This document shows positions 8,547 through 16,901 of a stretch of 40,281 bases of DNA, piece by piece (position 1 is the first letter of the stretch; every line of letters starts with the position of its first letter). This stretch comes from Chitinophagaceae bacterium UBA4857 (GTDB lineage: Bacteria; Bacteroidota; Bacteroidia; Chitinophagales; Chitinophagaceae). The position numbers and the translations under genes were made by a program. Location of the stretch: contig DHEF01000048.1 in the NCBI GenBank assembly GCA_002399735.1, positions 1 through 40,281 of the forward strand. The letters are read 5' to 3'. The notes beneath the pieces are model-generated. The model was not told the DNA's origin and did not search any database. It saw only the letters and a program-made list of their open reading frames with translations.

Positions 8547-9050
8547 TTATTTAGCACCTGTCGGTTTGGTTTCTTCAAAAACGCCGGTTTGTCTGTTTTT
8601 GCGCACATTATCCCAATCAAAATAACGACCATTCATGGCTACGTAAACACCGGGTTGTAAAGATTGTGCAAAGGCTAATGCACTGCCCAGGTTAAATAAA
8701 CCATCGGAGCTACCAAATTTAATAGGTATCATAGCACCGGTTAGAATAATGGTTTTACCGGGTACTTTATTGGCCAGCATGGCGGCGGTAACCGACATGG
8801 TATCGGTACCATGGGTAATAACAATTTTATCTTCTTCGCAGGTTTGACATTGGTGTAGAATAAGGTCGCGGTCGGCATCGGTCATTTCCAGACTGTCCAC
8901 CATCATCAGGGTTCTTATTTCTACATTTAAACGGCTACGACCCATTTCTAACAAATCGTGTAAGTGGGAGTCTTTAAAAAACAACTGGCCGTTAAGCTCG
9001 TTATATTCTTTATCAAATGTGCCGCCTGTAATAAAAATACGAATTGCCAT
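8547..9050 (-). CDS. Single-domain asparaginase-like protein
   Basis: The protein carries only the N-terminal domain of type I/II L-asparaginases, about 167 residues against about 330 for the full enzymes. Conserved elements are present: TGGTFDK with the first nucleophile Thr, VITHGTDTM with the Thr-Asp pair, and LTGAMIP. The C-terminal domain, which helps build the oligomer and active site in classic enzymes, is absent. The frame closes cleanly with ETKPTGAK, and no C-terminal remnant follows. Such short proteins recur in Bacteroidota and Proteobacteria, so this is probably a natural family rather than a truncation. Activity is uncertain. I start at the ATG at 9050 (MAIRIFITGG), since the upstream extension to 9083 is not family-like. 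Confidence 0.75.
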   Translation of the reverse strand: MAIRIFITGGTFDKEYNELNGQLFFKDSHLHDLLEMGRSRLNVEIRTLMMVDSLEMTDADRDLILHQCQTCEEDKIVITHGTDTMSVTAAMLANKVPGKTIILTGAMIPIKFGSSDGLFNLGSALAFAQSLQPGVYVAMNGRYFDWDNVRKNRQTGVFEETKPTGAK

Positions 9051-9271
9051 AAACCTGCCTTTTGTTTGGCGAAAGTAAAACAAATAGACAATTGGGTAAT
9101 GAGATAATTTGAGAAATAGGTAATATTATAATACAACGACTCTTTCCGTTTTAAAGCAAGAAAAAGTAATGCTGTATTGCAAAAGGAGCTGGTGCACTGC
9201 TTTATTCATTAACCATATTAATAAGATCAACTAAATAGAGTGTAGTGCAAAATGCTGAACATCGAAAAGAA

Positions 9272-9345
9272 GGTACCGTCGATGAATTGGGCGCACCTTA
9301 CACAATTGTAAGATGAGTAAAGTTACCCACGACTAAAGTGCGGAG
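9272..9345 (+). repeat. Dispersed modular repeat, diverged copy A1
   Basis: This copy has the order GGTACCGTCGA - GCGCACCTTACAC - GAGTAAAGTTAC - AAGTGCG, collinear with the better copy 140 bases downstream (GTACCGCCGAC - GAACACCTTGCAC - GAGTAAAGTTAC - GAGTGCG). It has its own internal hairpin, CTTACA-CAAT-TGTAAG. It is the most diverged member of the family seen here. Confidence 0.55.
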
Positions 9346-9410
9346 TACTGCACATTGTCGAATAGATTAATTCGATATTAGTTATTGGGCTTGCCTCATT
9401 TATGCTACGC

Positions 9411-9531
9411 GTTGATGCAGTACCGCCGACAAGTAAGGGGAACACCTTGCACAATGTTGAGTAAAGTTACAGGTGCTCAAGAGTGCGACGCAACAGAGGT
9501 CCAATCAAGGGAGGGACGGCGGTAACAAAAA
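9411..9531 (+). repeat. Dispersed modular repeat, copy A2 (long form)
   Basis: This is a long form with GTTGATGCAGTACCGCCGAC, then GGGGAACACCTTGCACAATG, GTTACAGGTGCTC, the core AGAGTGCGACGCAA (9480-9493), and a right end with CCAATCAAGGGAGGGACGG followed by CGGTAACAAAAA. It is almost identical to the copy at 23638-23776 through the middle and core. Its right end instead matches the copy at 34968-35053. The outer bases GAACACCT and AGGTGCTC can pair with one mismatch. Confidence 0.75.
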
Positions 9532-9716
9532 GTAAATATTATGATTTACAAGAAATTACTATGTTGTAGGACAGAATTGAAATTAATTTATGCAGATAAA
9601 TGGCCTTAAGTGCTTTATGGCCAGCTATTTGTCTATTAATTAAGTGAACTTTGGCTTTTTTGCTTTTCTTTGCAATCCTGTAATAGGTTCACACACACAT
9701 AAATAAATATATAAGC

Positions 9717-12188
9717 ATGTGGCGTAAGCTGGGAAAATTTGTTTTACAATATCGTATTCCATTACTTATTTTATTAGCAGTTAGTACGTTTTTTATGGCG
9801 TATTGGGGTAAAAACGTAAAAATGAGTTACGAATTTTCCCGGGCCATACCTCCACAACACCCTACCAATGTTACCTTTCAGGAGTTTAGAAAAAAGTTTG
9901 GCGGCGACGGCAACCTGTATGTAATAGGTTTGCAAACCGATAAATTATTTACCGAGCAATTTTTTAACCGTTATGCACTTTTAAACGATTCGTTAAAAAA
10001 CCTTACCGGTGTAGAAAGTGTGATAAGTATTCCGGATGCTTTTGGGTTGTTGAAAGATACGGCAACTGAAAAGCTGAAAGCTGTAAAGGTATTTGCACAA
10101 AAGCAGTTTACACAAGAACAGCTGGATAGTGTTTCCAGCGTATTTTTATCGTTGCCATTTTATAAAGGATTACTTTATAACCCCGATACAAAGGCGTTTT
10201 TAATGGGTGTTCGTATTAACGACGCTATTATGAACTCGCCTAAGCGAAATGAAGTAACCTCTACCATCAGGGGAATGGCCGAAAATTTTGCAGCAGAACA
10301 GAATGAAACGCTGTACCTGAGTGGGTTGCCGTTTATTCGTACCGAAATGTCTACTAGGATAGCCAAGGAAATGCAATTGTTTTTGCTGGCATCGGTAGTG
10401 TTATCCGCTTTAATTTTATTAATCTTTTTTCGTTCTATTTCAGCTACCATTTTATCAATTAGCGTGGTAATTATTGGCGTATTGTTTTGTGTGGGCACCA
10501 TGTACTTGTTTAAATATGACATTACCTTACTTACTGCATTAATACCACCATTGATTGTAGTAATTGGTATACCCAACTGTATATACTTTTTAAATAAATA
10601 CCACAGTAGTTGGCAGGATACGGTGAAACGTTTGGGCGGGGTATTGCCCACCGATAAAAAGGCGTTACAACAGTTAAAGAATGAGGCCTTGGTGAATATG
10701 GTGGGACGTATGGGCGTTGTAACATTGTTTTGTAACCTGGCAGCGGGTATTGGTTTTGCGGTTTTTGCATTAACGGAAAGTCAGATTTTGCGTGAGTTTG
10801 GTGTAATAGCCGGTATTAATATTATGTTGCTGTTTGTTATTTCGTTAATTATTATACCGGGTGTATTAAGTTATTTACCGGTACCTAAAAAACGACATAC
10901 CCGTTATTTAGATAATAAAAGATTGCAGCGTTGGTTGGACAGATTGGAAAGGTGGGCATTGAACCATCGCCGGTTAATATACACCGTTACGGCTGTTTTA
11001 TTGATAGGCTCCGTAATTGGTATTTTTAAATTGAAGAGTGTTGGGTATATGGTAGATGATATACCTAAATCGGACAAAGTATATACCGACCTGAAGTTTT
11101 TTGAGAAAAATTTCCGAGGCATAATGCCATTAGAAATAGTGGTGGATACCCGTAAAAAACAAGGTGCGGTTAGAAATATTAATAATCTTACAAAAATGGA
11201 TGAATTGTCGGGTTATATAGCTTCTATGCCCGAAATGGCCCGTCCTTTAAGTATAATTGAGGGTTTAAAATTTGCCAAACAGGCATTTTTTGATGGAGAT
11301 AGCAGTAATTACTCAATGCCCTCGGACTTTATGTTGCCGGGTTTAGTACAATATTTAAATATGCGGCAGGATTCCGCTACCAATAATGCTGGAGGCGCAT
11401 TTACCAAAATTTTATCCAGCTTTATGGATAGCACCAAACAACAGGCCCGTATTAGTGTGAATATGGCTGATGTTGGAACCATTGAGCTTCCTAAAATTTT
11501 GGATAAAATCCGGGATAAAGCGGAGATTTTATTTAATGAAGACAGCATTGCTTATACAAAAGAAGTAGATAGTCTTAAAAAAGTATTACCGGCGGCGGAT
11601 TTGGCTAAACAAATTGACTCGAGCCGGTTATTGAAAAAGGCCGATATACAATTAACCGGAACGAGCATTACTTTTTTAGAAGGAAGTAAGTTTATAATAA
11701 ACGGATTAAAGGAGAGTATTTTTTATGCTTTTTTATTGATCTCGCTTTGTATGTTATACCTGTTTAAATCGCTAAGAATTTTAATCTGTTCGTTAATTCC
11801 GAATGTAATACCATTAATTATTACAGCAGGTGTAATGGGATGGTCGGGTGTTCCGTTAAAGCCATCAACTGTTTTGGTTTTTAGTGTAGCCCTTGGAATT
11901 GCCATTGATATAACCATTCGCTTTCTGGTAAATTATAAACAGGAATTACCTCGCCAAGCTAATAATGCTCGTGAAACAGTAATAGAAACTATCCACAGTA
12001 CAGGAATTAGCATAATATATACCTCATTGGTACTCATAGCCGGGTTTGTAATTTTCTGCTTCAGCGGCTTTGGGGGAACTTTTGCCTTAGGCTGGTTAAC
12101 TTCCTTAACATTGGTGGTAGCCACTTTTACCAATCTGGTTTTATTACCCGCACTTTTAATAACCGTTAACCGCAAGAAAAAAGGATAA
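9717..12188 (+). CDS. RND/MMPL-family exporter
   Basis: This is an 823-residue inner-membrane protein of the RND superfamily, MMPL/HAE3-like branch. The topology is a duplicated unit: TM1 (about 14-30), a large periplasmic loop (about 35-215), and five TM segments (about 220-385). A second TM near 418-438, another loop (about 440-660) and five TMs (about 668-815) follow, for twelve in total. The TM4-like segments carry small and charged residues (ALIPPLIVVIGIPNCIYFLN; ALGIAIDITIRFLVNYKQE), where the second-half Asp is probably part of the proton relay. Family members export lipids, hopanoids or hydrophobic compounds. The substrate here is unknown. There is no adjacent membrane-fusion protein or TolC, as is usual for this branch. 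It is monocistronic. Confidence 0.88.
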   Translation: MWRKLGKFVLQYRIPLLILLAVSTFFMAYWGKNVKMSYEFSRAIPPQHPTNVTFQEFRKKFGGDGNLYVIGLQTDKLFTEQFFNRYALLNDSLKNLTGVESVISIPDAFGLLKDTATEKLKAVKVFAQKQFTQEQLDSVSSVFLSLPFYKGLLYNPDTKAFLMGVRINDAIMNSPKRNEVTSTIRGMAENFAAEQNETLYLSGLPFIRTEMSTRIAKEMQLFLLASVVLSALILLIFFRSISATILSISVVIIGVLFCVGTMYLFKYDITLLTALIPPLIVVIGIPNCIYFLNKYHSSWQDTVKRLGGVLPTDKKALQQLKNEALVNMVGRMGVVTLFCNLAAGIGFAVFALTESQILREFGVIAGINIMLLFVISLIIIPGVLSYLPVPKKRHTRYLDNKRLQRWLDRLERWALNHRRLIYTVTAVLLIGSVIGIFKLKSVGYMVDDIPKSDKVYTDLKFFEKNFRGIMPLEIVVDTRKKQGAVRNINNLTKMDELSGYIASMPEMARPLSIIEGLKFAKQAFFDGDSSNYSMPSDFMLPGLVQYLNMRQDSATNNAGGAFTKILSSFMDSTKQQARISVNMADVGTIELPKILDKIRDKAEILFNEDSIAYTKEVDSLKKVLPAADLAKQIDSSRLLKKADIQLTGTSITFLEGSKFIINGLKESIFYAFLLISLCMLYLFKSLRILICSLIPNVIPLIITAGVMGWSGVPLKPSTVLVFSVALGIAIDITIRFLVNYKQELPRQANNARETVIETIHSTGISIIYTSLVLIAGFVIFCFSGFGGTFALGWLTSLTLVVATFTNLVLLPALLITVNRKKKG

Positions 12189-12325
12189 ACGGTGCAGCAG
12201 AAAATAATAGGGTGTTGTCTAAATCTTAAAGTATTGATAAAATACTGTTAAGTTGTTCGTTATTTTAGCTGAATATCGCTCCACTTCTTTAACCCCTTGA
12301 AATTGTAAAATTTAAAACACCCTAT

Positions 12326-15268
12326 ATGAAGCAAATATCATTGTTGCTTACGTTGTTCCTATCTTTTACGGGAATTTTGTTTGCACAGAAAACAGTTACA
12401 GGAAAAGTAACTGATGAAAAAGGAGACCCAATTGTGGGTGCTTCTGTTACTGTAAAAGGTGCAACTACAGGCACTACTACTAACGAATCAGGTTCATACA
12501 CAATTACTTTAGCGGATGGGAAAACATTGGTTTTTTCTATGTCTGGTTTTAAAACATTTGAATCTGTTTCGACCGGAACAAGTTTAGATGTAAGATTACA
12601 AACAGAAGTAAGCAGTCTTGAGGAAATAGTTGTAACAGGCTACACTACACAAATAAAAAAGAAGTCGGCAGGATCATCCACTGTAATTACTGCTGATAAA
12701 ATTGAAAATGTAACTCTCGGATCATTTGATCAGGCTTTGCAGGGTATGGCTCCTGGCCTTTCTGTAACAGCTCAAAGCGGGCAACCTGGTGCAGCTGCTG
12801 CTGTACAAATTCGTGGTAAAGGATCTATTTTAGGATCAAACACTCCGTTATATATTGTTGACGGAATACAAATAAATGCCAGTGATTTCTCTACTTTAAA
12901 TCCCGGCGACTTTGCTAGCATCAGTGTTTTAAAAGACGCCTCTGCTACGGCTATTTATGGTTCAAGAGGTGCAAATGGTGTTTTGGTTATTACAACTAAA
13001 AAAGGACAGGCGGGTAAAATTGCTTTTAATTACGATGGACAATATGGTGTTTCCAAATTTCCAACTCCTAAGTTAAAAGTAATGAACAGTGTACAAAAAC
13101 TAGATTATGAAATTAACTCACCCGACCGCCCTTATCAACCCAGCAATCCATACGAGTGGACACCGGAAGATATTGAGGCACTGTCAAATATAAATACTAA
13201 CTGGCAGGATGTGCTTTTTCAAACAGGACAGACAAACAGTCACCAGCTAAGTGCGAGTGGTGGTAAAGACAATACCAAATATTATTTATCTGGTTCGTAT
13301 TTTGATCAAACGGGTACAGTAAAAGAAACACGTTTAAAAAGGTATACTGCGAGGTTTAATATTGAAAGCGGCACTAATAATTTAACCTTTGGTATTAACA
13401 GTCAATTTGGGTACTCCATATTTAATAATACGCAAGAAAATGACGCTTTTATAGGAAGTCCTTTAAACGCAATTCGTTGGGCAAATCCATATGAAACACC
13501 GTTTGATGCGGATGGTAATTATACTGCAATAATATCGGGACAACCTAATCCTTTACAGGAAATAGAACAGAACAAGAGAAATTTTTATCAAATCAAAGGA
13601 ATCGGAAACTTTTTTGTTCAATATAACTTTCCTTTTTTAAAGGGGCTAACTTTGAGAACAAACTGGGGTGCCGATTTTACTCAGGATGAGAATAATGTGT
13701 ATTTGGCTCCCGAAACATACCAAGGGGCGATTGCACAGGGTACTACTGGTAGCCTGAACAGACGGTCACAAAACAGCTTCCGTTATACAGGGACAACTTC
13801 TTTGTCATATACTACAAAAATCAACAGTGACCATGAATTAACCGTTGGTTTGTTCCAGGAGTTTGTGAAACAAAATATCAAAAGCTTTGGGTTTACCGGT
13901 TATGGTTTGACCCTACCATATAATAATGAATTTGCCATTACTCCTGGTAACGCAACAAACGGATATATTCCTACGGTAGTAGGTACAGGTACATTAAATG
14001 CATTGTCTTCCATTTTTGCTGATGTGAATTATGGGTATAAGGGGAAGTATTATTTAAACCTCAATGCAAGGAGGGATGGTTCCTCAAGATTTGGGAGCCA
14101 ACATCGGTATGCGAACTTTGGTTCTGTAGGCGCCAGTTGGTTAGTATCGGGTGAAGATTTTCTTCAGGATGCCGCTTGGATAAATACTTTACGCTACAAA
14201 ATCAGTTATGGTACTGTAGGTAATCAGGAAGGGATTGCCGATTTTGGAAACCGATCTTTATTTGGAAGAACGACTTATGCCGGGTCTTCTTACTATAATT
14301 ATATACAATATGGTAATAACGACTTACGTTGGGAAACCAAACGAATGTTTAATACCGGCGTAGATTTTGAATTATTCAATAGAAGGTTAACCGGTAGTAT
14401 TGAGTATTATAATAATAATACTGTTGACTTATTTATAGACCGCACTTTATCATTAACCAGTGGTGTTAACGCAATTAACTATAACCTTGGTAAATTACAA
14501 AATTCGGGTATTGAGGTTGGTTTAAATGGAACAATTGTTAAAACCAATAGTTTTACCTGGGATTTGGGAGTAAATTTTACCTATAATAGAAACCGTGTAA
14601 AAGAACTATATGATGGTAAAAATGAACAGGTAGATGGCATGAGTATTACAAAAGTAGGAACGCCAATAAATTCGTTTTATTTAGTGAGAGGAGCAGGTGT
14701 AGACCCTCAAACCGGTGAACAGTTATATTACAACCTGAACAAAGTAGCCTCTCCAACATATGACCCCTCTAATAAAGTTGTAATTGGAACATCAGATGCT
14801 CCTTATTTTGGAGGTGTAACAACCAGTTTCAGATACAAAGGCTTAGAGTTGTCAGCATTGATGACATATGCAATGGGGAACTACATTTATAATAATGATC
14901 GTGTTAACCTTGAAAATCCAGGCTATTTATATGACAACTTGAGTGTGAACATGCTGAGAGAGTGGAGGTCCCCGGGAGACATCACAGATATTCCGGACCC
15001 AAATAATACTTTTATTGCGGAAACTGACAGGTTTATAGAAAAAGGTGATTTTCTTCGTCTGAGAAACGTGACATTATCTTATAGTCTGCCTAAGAGTATA
15101 TTGACAAAAGCTAAAATTTCTTCAACAAGGTTTTTTGTTCAGGGTATAAATCTACTTACTATCACAGATTATACCGGATATGATCCTGAAATATCAACCG
15201 GGATATTAAATGGTGCACAATATCCTGCGTTGAAGCAATTTACTTTTGGTGTTAATATCGGATTCTAA
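12326..15268 (+). CDS. SusC/RagA TonB-linked outer-membrane protein 1
   Basis: This is a 980-residue TonB-dependent importer. It has a signal peptide (residues 1-20, ending LFAQ) and a carboxypeptidase-regulatory-like beta domain (about 22-100; VTGKVTDEKGDPIVGASVTV). A TonB-box/plug start follows (LEEIVVTGYTTQ). The plug carries the SusC signatures TPLYIVDGIQ and SVLKDASATAIYGSRGANG, then a 22-strand barrel ending in an aromatic Phe (FGVNIGF). SusC proteins form a lidded complex with a SusD lipoprotein and import glycans or peptides using TonB energy. The partner gene follows 22 bases downstream. There is no extra N-terminal signalling domain and no anti-sigma/sigma pair nearby, so regulation cannot be read here. 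Confidence 0.95.
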   Translation: MKQISLLLTLFLSFTGILFAQKTVTGKVTDEKGDPIVGASVTVKGATTGTTTNESGSYTITLADGKTLVFSMSGFKTFESVSTGTSLDVRLQTEVSSLEEIVVTGYTTQIKKKSAGSSTVITADKIENVTLGSFDQALQGMAPGLSVTAQSGQPGAAAAVQIRGKGSILGSNTPLYIVDGIQINASDFSTLNPGDFASISVLKDASATAIYGSRGANGVLVITTKKGQAGKIAFNYDGQYGVSKFPTPKLKVMNSVQKLDYEINSPDRPYQPSNPYEWTPEDIEALSNINTNWQDVLFQTGQTNSHQLSASGGKDNTKYYLSGSYFDQTGTVKETRLKRYTARFNIESGTNNLTFGINSQFGYSIFNNTQENDAFIGSPLNAIRWANPYETPFDADGNYTAIISGQPNPLQEIEQNKRNFYQIKGIGNFFVQYNFPFLKGLTLRTNWGADFTQDENNVYLAPETYQGAIAQGTTGSLNRRSQNSFRYTGTTSLSYTTKINSDHELTVGLFQEFVKQNIKSFGFTGYGLTLPYNNEFAITPGNATNGYIPTVVGTGTLNALSSIFADVNYGYKGKYYLNLNARRDGSSRFGSQHRYANFGSVGASWLVSGEDFLQDAAWINTLRYKISYGTVGNQEGIADFGNRSLFGRTTYAGSSYYNYIQYGNNDLRWETKRMFNTGVDFELFNRRLTGSIEYYNNNTVDLFIDRTLSLTSGVNAINYNLGKLQNSGIEVGLNGTIVKTNSFTWDLGVNFTYNRNRVKELYDGKNEQVDGMSITKVGTPINSFYLVRGAGVDPQTGEQLYYNLNKVASPTYDPSNKVVIGTSDAPYFGGVTTSFRYKGLELSALMTYAMGNYIYNNDRVNLENPGYLYDNLSVNMLREWRSPGDITDIPDPNNTFIAETDRFIEKGDFLRLRNVTLSYSLPKSILTKAKISSTRFFVQGINLLTITDYTGYDPEISTGILNGAQYPALKQFTFGVNIGF

Positions 15269-15290
15269 CTTACAAGAAAAAACAACAACT

Positions 15291-16709
15291 ATGAAACTAT
15301 ATAAATATATATCACCTTTTTTCTTTATTGTTTTACTAACTACAGGTTGTAAAAAGCAATTAGACATTAATCCTCCTTTTAATTTTGATGAGGAAAATAT
15401 TCAAAATCTAGACGATGTAGAGCGCATCTTGGGAGGCGCTTATGCCAAATTAAGAAATGTTGACTACTATGGTAATCTTAACTCCTCTTCAGGTTATTCT
15501 ACACTGCCGGATATCATTAGCGATAATTTTGAAGAAACGGTTGAATCATTACAGGCTCTTGTTCTTTTAACCTACTGGGGTGCAGCTTCTGATGAGACAA
15601 ATATTGAAAACATTTGGAGAGCAGCATATGCAGCTATTGTACAGGCAAACTTTGTAATAAGTAATGTAGATAAGTTTGGTGCGGAAGACCCTGAAAAGGC
15701 CAACCGTCTAAAAGGACAGGCTTTAGCATTGAGGGCTTATATTCATTTTGATGTACTTAGATATTGGGGTGAAAATTTTGAAGAAGGCGGAAGTGGTAAA
15801 GGTATTCCCTATAAAGAAGATACTGACAAATTTACGTTGCCTACCAGACTAACTGTTGGTGCGAGTTTAACGAAAATATGGATAGACCTGAATGCGGCGA
15901 TGGAAATGCTGGCAGATGTAGACCAACCTGTTAATGCTGGAGACCGCGGTAATATTGATTTGACTGTCGTTAAGGCAATTGCTGCAAGGGTTGCTTTATA
16001 CCAGAAAGATTATGATAACGCCATTGATTATGCAACGGAAGTAATTAATGTTATACCATTGGCAAGATTATCTGACAGCACTGCTTACAGAAATATTTGG
16101 ACTGACCAATCAAACGTAGAATTGATTTGGACTGTTAATTTTGATGCGGGTCAGGGTGCTCCGGCTTCAAATATTTTCTTTCCAAGTGGTAATAGAAGCT
16201 CTTTCAGGGTTGATCCTTTGTTAAGGGCTATGTATACCGATGCTGACATTAGGCTTAATACTTTTATTCAACCAGTTGTGAGAAGGGGTGTTTCAAGAGA
16301 AGTATTGTACAAATTCAGAGGACGTGTTGGGTTGAATGATGGTAATGTAAACTGGAAAGTTTTCAGAACATCTGAAATGTATTTGATTAGAGCAGAAGCT
16401 GCTGTAAGAAGAAATACCGGTACTGACGCAGTGAATGCTTTGCTGGACCTTAACACATTAAGGGGTAGCAGAATTAGAAATTATGTTCCGGGTATTGAAG
16501 TAGGGGCTGCTCTGATTAATGCAATAGCTTTAGAAAGAAGAAAAGAGTTGCTTGGGGAAGGACACAGATGGTTTGATATAAAAAGAACGGATCGTGTGAT
16601 TGAAAGAAACAGCGGTGATGAACTTCCGGCCGACGACAGGTTTTGGGCCTGGCCCATACCGTTTGCAGAACTGCAAACAAATCCGATGCCCCAAAATGAC
16701 GGATACTAA
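15291..16709 (+). CDS. SusD/RagB surface lipoprotein 1
   Basis: This is the substrate-binding lid of the SusCD importer, anchored at the cell surface. I start at the ATG at 15291, giving 472 residues. The signal peptide ends LLTTGC with KKQLDI after the Cys, the classic SusD lipoprotein export context. The SusD-like N-terminal domain (about 30-220) contains EDVERILGGAYA-like and RAYIHFDVLRYWGE segments with TPR-type helices. The RagB/SusD C-terminal domain contains FRTSEMYLIRAEA, ERRKELLGEGHRWFDIKRT and the closing NPMPQNDGY. A longer open frame to 15246 overlaps susC and has no signal peptide at its start, so I reject it. It is co-transcribed with susC1. Confidence 0.95.
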   Translation: MKLYKYISPFFFIVLLTTGCKKQLDINPPFNFDEENIQNLDDVERILGGAYAKLRNVDYYGNLNSSSGYSTLPDIISDNFEETVESLQALVLLTYWGAASDETNIENIWRAAYAAIVQANFVISNVDKFGAEDPEKANRLKGQALALRAYIHFDVLRYWGENFEEGGSGKGIPYKEDTDKFTLPTRLTVGASLTKIWIDLNAAMEMLADVDQPVNAGDRGNIDLTVVKAIAARVALYQKDYDNAIDYATEVINVIPLARLSDSTAYRNIWTDQSNVELIWTVNFDAGQGAPASNIFFPSGNRSSFRVDPLLRAMYTDADIRLNTFIQPVVRRGVSREVLYKFRGRVGLNDGNVNWKVFRTSEMYLIRAEAAVRRNTGTDAVNALLDLNTLRGSRIRNYVPGIEVGAALINAIALERRKELLGEGHRWFDIKRTDRVIERNSGDELPADDRFWAWPIPFAELQTNPMPQNDGY

Positions 16710-16901
16710 AACGTATTAGAAATGAAACGATTATAGAAACGAAAATTATTACAAAACTTAGTTATATGTTATTTTAGGGAAGTAATTTTTGAACATTTTA
16801 TGTCTTTTGTTAAAAAAGTGGAATTTATTGTTAAATAATTCTTTAAGAATGGCTTAATATTGCAAGTCCTAAGTTTAAATTTTAAAATTAAAAAACCGCA
16901 A

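Larger units (their letters stand above)
9051..9716. other. 666-bp gene-free region with dispersed repeats
   Basis: No credible gene lies between the asparaginase-like gene and the MMPL exporter, which diverge here. Positions 9088-9125 hold a reverse-strand, loosely matching CATTACC/CAAATTATC module. Two diverged copies of the AGAGTGCGACGCAA repeat family occupy about 9272-9345 and 9411-9531. The remainder is AT-rich and must contain the promoters of both flanking genes. I could not find an exact TAnnTTTG box. Confidence 0.6.

Noticed and set aside
10175..12175. Several minus-strand open frames within the exporter gene
   Set aside because: They are shadows of the plus-strand MMPL gene, without motifs or plausible starts.
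12230..12246. AGTATT-GATAA-AATACT palindrome upstream of susC1 as an operator
   Set aside because: It is short and AT-rich, with no second copy before susC2 and no regulator gene nearby. Chance is as likely.
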